A DNA stretch of 64,000 nt from JBBQLG01 sp964251665 (GCA_964251665.1 CAXUKO010000009.1:124001-188000); one strand, 5' to 3'; positions 26,710 to 35,384 are shown, counted from the stretch's first letter. Notes: a model not told the origin generated them from the sequence alone. Made by a program: numbers and translations.

Positions 26710-27258
26710 GCCAGTCGAATGGTCGGTGCAACGTTTCCCCGCTTTAGTCCAATACACAGGCAAATGCAGGTTCCGGGCCGGGCTGCGCTTACCTGCTGGT
26801 CCAGAACGGCCACCGATTGTCAACCCACAAAGAACTGGAGCCTGAATGGTGGGGCCGACTTTCGGTACGTGGCGTTGCGGAGTCCGGCCCTGAATCAGGG
26901 CAACAGCGGCCTGGTGTGGAACGTCAATCTGAACAGCAGCTAATAAGCTGCGGCAGAATTATACGATACAGCTAAACGGGAATTACACTACGGGCTGGGT
27001 GAGTTTACAGGGAACCAACTCCGGCTTTTACCGGCACAGCATTTTGGCAAAACGCGAATTTATGGACAAGAAAGCCAGCCTGACGCTGGGGATGAACAAT
27101 CCCTTTAACCGGGGGTGGCACTGACCAGTCGGTAGTCGGCCCCGACGTTTGCCTCCGACTCCCGTTCCTTTCTGATCCGCCGGTCGGTGCGGCTCACCTT
27201 CGAGTGGCGAGTCGGCCAGATGAATGCGGGTGGCGGCAAAAAAGCAAAAGATCAGTAA
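26710..27258 (+). pseudogene. Remnant of a TonB-receptor-type outer-membrane beta-barrel gene
   Basis: Broken reading frames together encode the C-terminal end of an outer-membrane beta-barrel protein of the PF14905 type. One frame gives NWSLNGGADFRY and LVWNVNLNSS before two stops at about 26941. Another frame resumes with LRQNYTIQLNGNYTTGWVSL (approximate) and REFMDKKASLTLGMNNPFNRG before a stop near 27121. A third frame ends RSVRLTFEWRVGQMNAGGGK at 27258. An extra base around 26941-26946 explains the first shift. The N-terminal plug and domains are absent. It is a decayed gene fragment, perhaps left by recombination at the border of the arsenic genes. Confidence 0.75.
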
Positions 27259-27288
27259 CGACGATAAAGACGGCCGATAACCCCCAGA

Positions 27289-27345
27289 CCGGTCCGGTGC
27301 TGACTAGTGCCGACAGTAGCACCTATGCAGTCAGCACCGGACCGG
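27289..27345. terminator. Long perfect hairpin between pseudogene and nucleoside phosphorylase
   Basis: A 17 bp perfect stem (27289-27305 with 27329-27345), rich in G+C, with a 23-base loop. It sits 6 bases after the stop codon of the minus-strand phosphorylase gene, so it is probably that gene's transcription end or an RNA-stabilising structure. Confidence 0.65.
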
Positions 27346-27351
27346 CGTTGG

Positions 27352-28176
27352 TCAGGCAATGGGTAAGGTGCTCACCAAGGCCCGCATCAACGCCGTAAGC
27401 TTTGGTTCGGCGGCTCCGGCTGCGGCAATAATCTTCTGAATATCCGCCTTCTCCAGCGTGTCGGGCAGGCACATGTCCGTTATCACCGACACCCCAAATA
27501 CGGCCATTCCCATCTGACTGGCTACCATCACCTCGGGCACAGTCGACATGCCCACCGCATCGGCCCCCCACTGCCGCAGCATCCGGTATTCGGCGCGGGT
27601 TTCTAACTGCGGGCCGGTGACGCTGACGTAAACCCCCCGTTGCAGCGTAATGCCCAGCTCGGGAGCCAGTGCAACGGCCTGCTCAATCAGGTGCTTACTG
27701 TAGGGTTCGCTCATGTCCGGGAAGCGGTCGCCAAATTCGGGCGGGTTCGGCCCCACGAGCGGGTTTTGGGGCAGGAGCAAACTGATATGATCTTCGATCA
27801 CCATGAGGTCCGATAGCTGAAAGGCCGGATTCATCCCCCCGGCTGCGTTCGATACCAGCAAGGTGTTTACGCCCAGTGCCTGCATCACCCGCACCGGAAA
27901 CGTGACCTGCTGCATGGTGTAGCCTTCGTAAAAATGGAAGCGACCCTGCATGACCACGACCGATTTTCCGGCCAGTGTACCGAACAGCAGCTTACCCGAA
28001 TGAAATTCGACCGTGGAGAGCGGAAAGTGGGGAATGGTTTCGTAGGGTAGGGTGGTGTCGATGGTAACGTCCTGCGCCAGTGCGCCCAAACCGGTACCGA
28101 GAATAATGCCAATGGCGGGCGTTGCCGGGGTTTGCGACTGAATGAAGCGGACGGCTTCCTGAATCTGGTCAAGCAT
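27352..28176 (-). CDS. Purine nucleoside phosphorylase (PNP/MTAP family)
   Basis: A 274 aa trimeric-type phosphorylase of the PNP/MTAP family that splits purine nucleosides to base and ribose-1-phosphate. It has the family stretches GIILGTGLG, EFHSGKLLFG, VSNAAGGMNPAF, YVSVTGPQLETRAEYR and VGMSTVPEVMVA. It is divergent from the TIGR04282 gene. Its place in an arsenosugar cluster suggests it may remove adenine from the arsenic nucleoside made by ArsS; this is inference, as ordinary salvage of guanosine and inosine is also possible. Confidence 0.9.
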   Translation of the reverse strand: MLDQIQEAVRFIQSQTPATPAIGIILGTGLGALAQDVTIDTTLPYETIPHFPLSTVEFHSGKLLFGTLAGKSVVVMQGRFHFYEGYTMQQVTFPVRVMQALGVNTLLVSNAAGGMNPAFQLSDLMVIEDHISLLLPQNPLVGPNPPEFGDRFPDMSEPYSKHLIEQAVALAPELGITLQRGVYVSVTGPQLETRAEYRMLRQWGADAVGMSTVPEVMVASQMGMAVFGVSVITDMCLPDTLEKADIQKIIAAAGAAEPKLTALMRALVSTLPIA

Positions 28177-28267
28177 GATCTATCGTAAATGAAGGATGGA
28201 TTGTCCCGGCTCGTAAACCGTTTCGGAACGGGCCGGGTTATATTCTCAAAGGTATCATCAAAACGCC

Positions 28268-28876
28268 ATGCCCGCCGACCACCTCATTGTTTTTGTTAAG
28301 AATCCCATTCCCGGCACCGTAAAAACGCGGATTGCCCGTACCGTCGGTGACGAACGGGCCGCTGCTGTGTACCGGCACCTGCTGGCCTACACACAGCAGC
28401 TTATCGAGCCGCTTACCTGTCACCGGGTCGTGTATTACGGTGATTTTATTAACCCCGATGACGGCTGGAACGGTTACGAAAAGGTGCTGCAAACCGGCCA
28501 CATCGACAGATCGAATGACCTGGGCGAACGGATGCTGAATGCGTTTCGGGAACAGTTCGCCCGGGGTGCCAATAAGGTGGTCATTATTGGCAGCGATTGT
28601 CTCGATATCCGTACCGGGCATATCCGGCAGGCGTTTCAGGCACTCAACGCGGCCGATGTGGTCATTGGTCCGGCCACCGATGGTGGATATTACCTATTGG
28701 GAATGAGTGCCTTACACCCTTTTCTGTTTGCCGATATGCCCTGGAGCCAGCCCGAACTGCGTCAGCTGACGGAACTGGCCATCCTGCAAAACGGCCTGAC
28801 GTTCGAGCGGCTCGACGAACTCACCGACATTGACGAGTGGAGCGATTACGAACCCTATCTGGACCATCCGTATTGA
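28268..28876 (+). CDS. TIGR04282-family glycosyltransferase (arsenosugar-associated)
   Basis: A 202 aa nucleotide-sugar-transferase-fold protein. It begins with HLIVFVKNPIPGTVKTRIA, has GSDCLD as a metal-binding motif and GPATDGGYYLLG near residue 140. The family (TIGR04282) resembles CofC/MobA-type nucleotidyl or glycosyl transferases and is a known companion of TIGR04283 and ArsS. Together the pair are named for arsenosugar biosynthesis, but their reactions are not settled. It is the first gene of a run of four sugar-transfer genes. Confidence 0.9.
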   Translation: MPADHLIVFVKNPIPGTVKTRIARTVGDERAAAVYRHLLAYTQQLIEPLTCHRVVYYGDFINPDDGWNGYEKVLQTGHIDRSNDLGERMLNAFREQFARGANKVVIIGSDCLDIRTGHIRQAFQALNAADVVIGPATDGGYYLLGMSALHPFLFADMPWSQPELRQLTELAILQNGLTFERLDELTDIDEWSDYEPYLDHPY

Positions 28877-28920
28877 CGTTGACTTACGCCGTATCTCGGA
28901 CATACGGCGTAAGTCAACGT
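28876..28920 (+). terminator. Hairpin after the TIGR04282 gene
   Basis: An 18 bp perfect stem (28876-28893 with 28903-28920) that begins at the last base of the stop codon. There is no U-run, so it may be a partial terminator or an RNA-stabilising element before the next gene at 28989. Confidence 0.6.
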
Positions 28921-28988
28921 TAATACGAATGGGTTTTTAACGGGCTCCATACCCCAGAATTCACGTACCGACGTAATCCGTAACTCAC

Positions 28989-29681
28989 TTGGAACAACCT
29001 GTCATCGTCGTTATTATTCCGGCGTTCAACGAAGAAAATTCAGTCGGTAAAGTGGTGCGCGATGTGCCTGCCGATCTCGTGCAGGAGGTTATTGTGGTCA
29101 ACAATAATTCCAATGACCAAACGGTTGTGGAGGCCACCCGCGCCGGGGCTACCGTGCTCGACGAACCGATACCGGGCTACGGCCGGGCGTGTCTGCGGGG
29201 CATTGCCTACGCCAAAGCCCGGCTGCCCCGGCCCGATATTGTGGTTTTTCTGGATGCCGACTACTCCGATTATCCCGCCGAAATGAGCCTGCTGATCGAG
29301 CCGATCCTCACGCAGGGCGTTGATCTGGTCATTGGCTCGCGGGTGCTGGGTAACCGGCAGCGCGGCTCCATGACCCCGCAGCAGGTATTTGGCAACTGGC
29401 TGGCTACCAGAATGCTACGTGGCTTGTACGGTGTCCGGTACACGGATCTGGGGCCGTTCCGGGCGATCCGGTTCGAGGCTTTGCTGGCTATCAATATGCG
29501 GGACACGACCTACGGCTGGACGGTGGAGATGCAGGCCAAAGCCGCTAAACTGGGGCTTCGGGCCGTTGAAGTGCCGGTAACGTATCGGCGTCGGATTGGG
29601 TTTTCCAAAATATCGGGCACCGTAAAGGGCACGGTGCTGGCGGGTTATAAAATCATCACAACTATTTTTCGATACTGGTAA
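28989..29681 (+). CDS. GT2 glycosyltransferase (dolichyl-phosphate-sugar-synthase-like)
   Basis: A 230 aa GT-A glycosyltransferase. It begins from a TTG (28989) that gives MEQPVIVVIIPAFNEENSVG. It has a DxD motif in FLDADYSDYP and ends with RRRIGFSKISGTVKGTVLAGY, the pattern of polyprenyl-phosphate mannose or glucose synthases. The family loads a sugar on a lipid carrier at the inner membrane. It lies 25 bases before the cellulose-synthase-like gene. The sugar and the carrier are not visible from sequence. Confidence 0.87.
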   Translation: MEQPVIVVIIPAFNEENSVGKVVRDVPADLVQEVIVVNNNSNDQTVVEATRAGATVLDEPIPGYGRACLRGIAYAKARLPRPDIVVFLDADYSDYPAEMSLLIEPILTQGVDLVIGSRVLGNRQRGSMTPQQVFGNWLATRMLRGLYGVRYTDLGPFRAIRFEALLAINMRDTTYGWTVEMQAKAAKLGLRAVEVPVTYRRRIGFSKISGTVKGTVLAGYKIITTIFRYW

Positions 29682-29706
29682 TGCATCAGATGAGTTCGAT
29701 AACCGC

Positions 29707-31281
29707 ATGGACCTATTCGTATTGATTCTTTACAATCTGGCACTGCTACCGGTGTTTGCTTACAGCATTGGGCAGCTGAGCCTGATTGTCGTTTACCTCG
29801 TAACGGGGCGGCAACGGCTTGCGCGTCGGTATGTAGCGCCTATCCTGCACCGGGCGGAGTGGCCGCCGGTGACGGTGCAGTTGCCGGTGTATAATGAACG
29901 GTATGTGGTCGAGCGGCTCATCGATGCGGTCGTGAACCTGCACTATCCCGCCGGTAAACTTGAAATACAGGTGCTGGATGATTCGACGGACGAAACCATC
30001 GACCTTATTGCCCGGCGGGTTGCGCAGTATCAGCGGCAGGGTATCGCCATTACGCACCTGCGCCGGTCGGATCGCAGCGGGTTTAAAGCCGGTGCGCTGG
30101 CGTATGGGCTCGAACGGGCGGAGGGCGAGTTTGTGGCCATTTTCGATGCTGACTTCGTGCCCGATCCCCAGTTTCTCCGGCAGACGATCCCCCATTTTCG
30201 CAATCCGGTTATCTGTGCGGTACAAACCCGCTGGACCCACCTCAACGAAGCCTATTCGCTGCTGACCCGGATACAGGGATTTGGGCTTGATGCTCATTTT
30301 GTGGTTGAGCAAGATGCCCGCAATGCCGCCGGGCTGTTCATGAATTTTAACGGTACGGCGGGTATCTGGCGTAAAACGGCCATTACCGATGCGGGGGGCT
30401 GGCGGAGCGATACGCTCACCGAAGACCTCGACCTTAGTTACCGGGCGCAACTCCGGGGCTGGCAGTTTGTCTACCGCGACGATATTGGCTCTCCGGCCGA
30501 ACTTCCCGTGACGATGGATGCCGTTAAATCGCAGCAATACCGCTGGATGAAAGGCGCGGCCGAATGCGCCCGACTCCTGCTCAGGCCGTTGCTGCTGGCA
30601 CCCAACGTGTCGCTGGTTCGCAGGATGCACGGAATGCTGCATTTGCTGAGTAGTACAATGTTTGTACTGATGTGTATGCTGTCGGTACTGAGTGTGCCTG
30701 TTCTCTTCATTCGCCATCAGCACCCGAACTGGACGCCTGCGTACGGACTGATGGATGCATTTCAGGGCACGCTGCTGGTTTCGCTGCTGTTTTATGGTAT
30801 TCCCGGCTGGCAACACGAATCGGCACCCGGGGCGCGGCTGCTGCGGTTTGCGTGGTGCTACCCGCTGTATGTAGCCCTGATGCTGGGACTGTCCTGGCAT
30901 AACAGCCTCGCCGTTATCGCCGGGTACCTCGGCCGGAAGACGCCATTTGTGCGCACCCCTAAATTCAACGTAACGAGTGCTGAAGACAGTTGGGCAGGTA
31001 ACGTCTATCTGAACCACCGGGTATCGTATAGTGCCTGGATGGAGGGAGTACTGTGTTTATACTTTGTTGGCGGCATTGGCCTGAGCCTCTGCCTGACGGA
31101 TTACCGGATGCTGGTTTTTCACGCATTACTGGCTATTGGCTACGGGCTGGTATGTTTCTATTCGGTAGGGCAGCACCGCCCCGGTCTGCGGTTACAGCGG
31201 CCGATGTCCGCCGTGGAAATGATAAACCGTGACGTGCCGCTCCCCGTAGCGGCCCAACAGGGGGTTGGACCAGCCGCATGA
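29707..31281 (+). CDS. Membrane GT2 glycosyltransferase (cellulose-synthase-like)
   Basis: A 524 aa inner-membrane glycosyltransferase. It starts with a membrane span (about residues 3-30), then a GT2 catalytic domain with the full processive motif set: DDSTDE, DADF, TEDLDL and QQYRW (near residue 278). Two to four membrane spans follow (near 315-340, 355-370 and 445-500). This layout is found in ceramide glucosyltransferases and mannan/glucomannan synthases. Its stop overlaps the start of the next gene by four bases (ATGA). The acceptor is likely a lipid or growing glycan; that is inference. Confidence 0.88.
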   Translation: MDLFVLILYNLALLPVFAYSIGQLSLIVVYLVTGRQRLARRYVAPILHRAEWPPVTVQLPVYNERYVVERLIDAVVNLHYPAGKLEIQVLDDSTDETIDLIARRVAQYQRQGIAITHLRRSDRSGFKAGALAYGLERAEGEFVAIFDADFVPDPQFLRQTIPHFRNPVICAVQTRWTHLNEAYSLLTRIQGFGLDAHFVVEQDARNAAGLFMNFNGTAGIWRKTAITDAGGWRSDTLTEDLDLSYRAQLRGWQFVYRDDIGSPAELPVTMDAVKSQQYRWMKGAAECARLLLRPLLLAPNVSLVRRMHGMLHLLSSTMFVLMCMLSVLSVPVLFIRHQHPNWTPAYGLMDAFQGTLLVSLLFYGIPGWQHESAPGARLLRFAWCYPLYVALMLGLSWHNSLAVIAGYLGRKTPFVRTPKFNVTSAEDSWAGNVYLNHRVSYSAWMEGVLCLYFVGGIGLSLCLTDYRMLVFHALLAIGYGLVCFYSVGQHRPGLRLQRPMSAVEMINRDVPLPVAAQQGVGPAA

Positions 31282-32636
31282 GTACGACACCCATTCGCAT
31301 TGGCTGGCTGATCCTGTCGACCGGGCTGTTCGCGCTCATTGGCTACAGTGTTCCCCGCGATCAGTTTCCGCTGCTGATGACGCTGTATGCACTCCTTATG
31401 TGGGGCTATTGGCTGCGCATCAGACCCATTCAATCCCGGCCGACAACGGAACCGGACTCGCCCGACCCGTTTTTATTCTCGGCAGCTGTGGGGTTTCGGC
31501 TGGTGCTGCTGGTCGCTCTCCCGGCTTTATCCGATGATTATGCCCGCTTCATCTGGGATGGACGGCTGCTCATTCATGGGGTCAATCCTTATCTGTACCG
31601 GCCCGATCAACTGATTGGCACGCCACTGGCTGCCGTCGCGGGGCTGGATCAGTCGTTGTTTGCCAGCCTTAATTCGCCCGCCTATTACAGCGTGTACCCA
31701 CCGGTTAATCAGGCGCTGTTCGCCCTGGCGGCCGGATTAGCCCCCGGGAGTGTGTTAGGAACGGTAGTCGGGCTGAAGATCATGGTGGTGCTGGCCGAAA
31801 TGGGTTCTCTGTGGTTGATGGTCAAGTTGCTGCGTCGGGTCGGGCAGCCCGCTAATCTGGCCTTACTGTACGGACTGAACCCCCTGGTTATTCTGGAAGG
31901 AGCGGGGAATGTTCACATGGAGGCCGTTATGATTTTTTTTGTGCTGCTGGCGGCCTGGCTGTTTAGCCGGAACCGGCCGGTCTGGTCGGCCGGGGCACTG
32001 GCACTGGCGGTGGGCACAAAACTGTTGCCCCTGCTGCTCTTCCCGCTCATCATTCGCTGTCTCGGCTGGAAGCGGGGCGTGCGGTATACCGCGTTGACCG
32101 GCCTGTTGGTGGCGATGCTGTTTTTACCTTTTGCCAGCCTCAACGCGGGCCTGAATATATTTGCCAGCCTGGACCTGTATTTCGAGATGTTCGAGTTCAA
32201 CGCCAGTCTATACCCCCTGATCCGGGAGACGGTTGTCCGGGGAGCGGGCAACTGGACCGCCGTCGGGAGCCGCCTGACCACCGCCGTTGGTTTTCTGATT
32301 GCCGTGGTCACGACGGGTGGTATTGGCTGGATTGCGTTTGGGGGACGCCGGGCAGGCTGGGCCGCGCTGACGAATCGGCTGCTAGTCACCCTGACGGTTT
32401 ATTTCGCCTTAGCCACAACGGTACATCCCTGGTACATCACGTCCCTCGTAGCTGCTTCGGTTTTTACCCGGTTCCGGTATCCGCTGCTTTGGTCGGGTCT
32501 GATCTGGTTGTCGTATGCCACCTACCGCACCGTTCCCTATCAGGAAAATACCGGACTGAAAGGGCTGGAATATGGCCTGCTGCTGGCGTACGCTGGTTAC
32601 GAATGGTATCGGGCACGCGAACGGTTTCAGAGTTGA
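31278..32636 (+). CDS. Multi-span membrane glycosyltransferase (GT87/DUF2029-like)
   Basis: A 452 aa polytopic membrane protein with about ten hydrophobic spans. An early DDYARFIWDGRLL loop after the second or third span contains the acidic residues expected for GT-C glycosyltransferases, and YSVYPPVNQALF is typical of the mannosyltransferase GT87/DUF2029 group. Such enzymes use polyprenyl-phosphate sugars, which fits a supply by the synthase at 28989-29681. It is translationally coupled to the previous gene. The next gene, 3 bases on, runs the other way. Confidence 0.85.
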   Translation: MSTTPIRIGWLILSTGLFALIGYSVPRDQFPLLMTLYALLMWGYWLRIRPIQSRPTTEPDSPDPFLFSAAVGFRLVLLVALPALSDDYARFIWDGRLLIHGVNPYLYRPDQLIGTPLAAVAGLDQSLFASLNSPAYYSVYPPVNQALFALAAGLAPGSVLGTVVGLKIMVVLAEMGSLWLMVKLLRRVGQPANLALLYGLNPLVILEGAGNVHMEAVMIFFVLLAAWLFSRNRPVWSAGALALAVGTKLLPLLLFPLIIRCLGWKRGVRYTALTGLLVAMLFLPFASLNAGLNIFASLDLYFEMFEFNASLYPLIRETVVRGAGNWTAVGSRLTTAVGFLIAVVTTGGIGWIAFGGRRAGWAALTNRLLVTLTVYFALATTVHPWYITSLVAASVFTRFRYPLLWSGLIWLSYATYRTVPYQENTGLKGLEYGLLLAYAGYEWYRARERFQS

Positions 32637-32639
32637 TGC

Positions 32640-33929
32640 CTATTCTCCCTTTACTTTCTTCACCAGAATCTTGTCGATCCGGCTCTTGTCCATGTCAACA
32701 ATCTCGAACTGGTAATCCTGCCAGGTGAACGTTTCGCCGGTATGCGGAATGTCTTTAAGGATGTGCAGCGCAAAACCACCGAGCGTGTCAAAGCCCGTGA
32801 GGTCACGCCGGTTCTGCGGGGCAATGACAATGTCGAAGTAATTCAGAAAATCATCAAAAGGTAACTGGGCGTCGATCAGGTGCGAACCGTCTTCGCGTTC
32901 CCGAATCTCGTAGTCGGAGTCGTTGCCTTCGGAAATATCACCGACCAGCGCGTCCAGAATGTCGTTCAGCGTCACCATGCCCAGCACGCCACCGTATTCG
33001 TCCACGATAATACCCACGTACTGCCGCCGTTCGCGAAAACGTTCCAGCACCTGATACGCCCGGTTATTTTCCGGGATGTACAGCAGGTCCCGTTTCATGT
33101 CGTTCAGGTGCAGCAACTCCTGGTCGAGGTCCTTGCCCAGAAAATCTTTGGAATAAATCAGGCCGACCACTTCATCGACGCTGCCGTTGCAGAGCGGAAA
33201 GACCGAGTGCCGGAACTCCACAATCTTGGCTTTATTTTCGGCGGGGTCGGCTTCCAGATCGAGGTATTCGATTTCTTGGCGGTTCGTCATCAGGGAGGTA
33301 ATCTTGCGGTCGCCGAGCTGAAAAACATTCTGAACAATTTCCTGTTCAATCTCTTCAATGGCCCCGGATGAAGAGCCTTCCTGCACTAAACTTTTGATTT
33401 CTTCCTCCGTAACGGCGCTTTCGTTGGGCGTGATGCCGAGCAGTTTGATCAGTAAATCGCTCGACAGGCTGAGTAAAGCGATAAACGGTGCCGTAACGCG
33501 TGAGAGCATCATCATGGGAGCCGCCATCGTTTTGGCAATGCCTTCGGGGTTTGACAGCCCAATCCGCTTGGGCACCAGTTCGCCCAGTACCAGCGAGGTG
33601 TAGGTCAGCAGAAATAATACCAGTACCACCGCAATGGAATGCGAATAGGGCTGCAGGGGCGCAAACTGCATAACGAAATTCTGCACATCGGTGGTTAGCT
33701 TGTCGCCACTGAAAATACCGAGTAAAATTCCGATGAGCGTAATACCAATTTGCACGGTAGACAAAAACCGGTTGGGCGCGTTAGACAGATCGAGGGCTGC
33801 CTGGGCCTTGCGGTCCCCGTTTTTAGCGGCTGTTTCGAGTTTGGATTTGCGGGATGAGACTAAAGCAATTTCCGACATTGAAAAAATACCGTTCAATATC
33901 GTCAGTAACAAAATGATGAGTAGTTCCAC
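32640..33929 (-). CDS. CNNM/CorC-family membrane transporter (hemolysin family)
   Basis: A 429 aa inner-membrane protein. It has a DUF21 membrane domain (about 1-190) with the start ELLIILLLTILNGIFSMSEI, a CBS-domain pair (about 205-335), and a CorC/HlyC-type C-terminal domain (about 345-425). The family is linked with magnesium or cobalt efflux. A GTG at 33929 gives the typical N-terminus; a TTG at 33986 would add 19 residues. It is convergent with the GT87-like gene. Confidence 0.9.
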   Translation of the reverse strand: MELLIILLLTILNGIFSMSEIALVSSRKSKLETAAKNGDRKAQAALDLSNAPNRFLSTVQIGITLIGILLGIFSGDKLTTDVQNFVMQFAPLQPYSHSIAVVLVLFLLTYTSLVLGELVPKRIGLSNPEGIAKTMAAPMMMLSRVTAPFIALLSLSSDLLIKLLGITPNESAVTEEEIKSLVQEGSSSGAIEEIEQEIVQNVFQLGDRKITSLMTNRQEIEYLDLEADPAENKAKIVEFRHSVFPLCNGSVDEVVGLIYSKDFLGKDLDQELLHLNDMKRDLLYIPENNRAYQVLERFRERRQYVGIIVDEYGGVLGMVTLNDILDALVGDISEGNDSDYEIREREDGSHLIDAQLPFDDFLNYFDIVIAPQNRRDLTGFDTLGGFALHILKDIPHTGETFTWQDYQFEIVDMDKSRIDKILVKKVKGE

Positions 33930-34028
33930 GAAGGAGCGTAATTGGCCTGCCGCAAAAATAAAGAGAACTTTTAACCGTTCAACCAACCGGCTTTGGCTAA
34001 TTTTGGAGTACGAACCGTTACAACCTGC

Positions 34029-34730
34029 ATGATTCTATTCATTGATGACCGCCCGATCCGCTTAGTGAGCGCTAAAGTCCCTGCTAAGTCCGATAAACTG
34101 AACACGCTGGCCACCGCCGACTATGATCAGATTGTCGATGCCCGCCTTGAGATTCTTCGGGAGGAAGCCCTCAATGGGCATCTGATGGTGCTGAATGCGA
34201 CCGCGGCTACCGCCGAAAAACTGCTGACGCTGCTCCAGTCGGCCGATGTGACTCATTTGCTGTCCGTTACGCTCGTCTGCGCCGATAAAGATGCGGTCGA
34301 ATCGGCGATCAAAAGCCAGTTCAAAATCATAAAGGCAGCTGGCGGGGTGGTATTCAACGGCGAAAAGATGCTGCTGATGTTTCGTCGGGGCGTCTGGGAT
34401 CTCCCCAAAGGTAAACTCGACGATGGCGAATCCTCAAAGGTGGCGGCCCTGCGCGAAGTGGAGGAGGAGACCGGTGTCAGGGCTTCCCTCGGCGACCGCA
34501 TCTGTACTACCTGGCATACCTACTCCCTGAACGGCAACCGCATCCTGAAACGAACCAAGTGGTACCGCATGACGCTGCTGGACGACCAGTTTATGGCTCC
34601 GCAGGAAGAAGAAGATATTGAAAAGCTGGCCTGGCTGGACCGCCGGGAGGCCCAACTGGCCCTCGTCAACTCCTACAGTTCCATCCGCTACGTGCTGGAA
34701 TCGGTCTTCGAAGAGTCGATCAGTCAGTAA
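34029..34730 (+). CDS. Nudix hydrolase with N-terminal extension
   Basis: A 233 aa cytoplasmic protein. The first 95 residues form an extra alpha/beta domain (MILFIDDRPIRLVSAKVPAK). The Nudix domain (about 98-225) has the box GKLDDGESSKVAALREVEEE, continuing TGV, so the metal-binding glutamates are intact. Such enzymes cut nucleoside diphosphate derivatives. The ATG at 34029 is preferred to an upstream start at 33993. Its stop codon lies in the GTAAGTC repeat it shares with the convergent coaD gene. Confidence 0.9.
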   Translation: MILFIDDRPIRLVSAKVPAKSDKLNTLATADYDQIVDARLEILREEALNGHLMVLNATAATAEKLLTLLQSADVTHLLSVTLVCADKDAVESAIKSQFKIIKAAGGVVFNGEKMLLMFRRGVWDLPKGKLDDGESSKVAALREVEEETGVRASLGDRICTTWHTYSLNGNRILKRTKWYRMTLLDDQFMAPQEEEDIEKLAWLDRREAQLALVNSYSSIRYVLESVFEESISQ

Positions 34731-34857
34731 GCCGGTAAGTGGCTGCGCCCAAGTCGGTAAGTCAGTAAGTGATAAAGGGGGTAATGGATGAGTGTACTTA
34801 AGCGAAGCACTTACTCCTTACCGACTTGGGCGCAGCCACTTACCGACTAACTAACTG
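34727..34857. repeat. GTAAGTC-type inverted repeat shared by convergent genes
   Basis: A perfect 28 bp inverted repeat (34734-34761 with 34817-34844) flanks a 55-base centre that carries GCGAAGCACTTACT, as at 831-976. The left arm follows the stop codon of the Nudix gene (34728-34730). The right arm contains the stop codon of coaD (34840-34842). It probably ends transcription from both sides. Confidence 0.9.
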
Positions 34858-35301
34858 ATACGGCAGGAACTCGCTCACGTCCTGTCCGTAGCGGTGCAGG
34901 TCGCGGATGATGCTTGAACTGATGGGCGCGAGTGGGGGCGATGTGATCAGGAATACGGTTTCCACATCCTGATACACGTGCCGGTTCACTTGCGAGATAC
35001 CGTTTTCGTACTCAAAATCGGTGGTGTTTCGCAGGCCCCGCAGCAGAAAATGAGCCCCCATTTCGCGGGCCACGTGCGCCGTCAGGTCGTCATAAGCCAC
35101 AACGCGCACGCCGGGCTGATTCCGAAAGGCCTCTTCAATGCAGTCTACCATCTGTTCCAGCGGGAAGTACCGCTGTTTGCGGGCGTTGTTGCCAATACCA
35201 ATAATAATCTCATCGAACAGGGTAAGTCCCCGCAGCACAATGTCTTCGTGGCCTTTGGTGAATGGATCGAACGAGCCGGGAAAGAGGGCAATACGTTTCA
35301 T
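34840..35301 (-). CDS. coaD: Phosphopantetheine adenylyltransferase
   Basis: A 153 aa enzyme that transfers AMP from ATP to 4'-phosphopantetheine in coenzyme A synthesis. It has the nucleotidyltransferase motif GSFDPFTKGH near the start and ISSSIIRDL near residue 127, both diagnostic for CoaD, and the usual length. The ATG at 35301 is preferred to one two codons upstream, as the protein then begins MKRIALFPGSFDP. The last codons and the stop lie in a repeat arm. Confidence 0.96.
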   Translation of the reverse strand: MKRIALFPGSFDPFTKGHEDIVLRGLTLFDEIIIGIGNNARKQRYFPLEQMVDCIEEAFRNQPGVRVVAYDDLTAHVAREMGAHFLLRGLRNTTDFEYENGISQVNRHVYQDVETVFLITSPPLAPISSSIIRDLHRYGQDVSEFLPYQLVSR

Positions 35302-35384
35302 GCGCAACTGTCAGTTAGCGGAAATACAACCGGAAGCCACAAAGTAAAGCCCTAAAAATGGAATACACCTTACCGCACGCCATT

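Noticed and set aside
28205..28237. Imperfect GC-rich inverted repeat between the phosphorylase and TIGR04282 genes
   Set aside because: It lies between divergent starts and so is unlikely to be a terminator; pairing is imperfect and no known operator matches.
29746..31017. A long open frame on the minus strand (over 420 codons)
   Set aside because: It lies wholly opposite the GT2 gene, has a Pro/Arg/His/Gln-rich composition typical of the antisense of GC-rich genes, and shows no domain.
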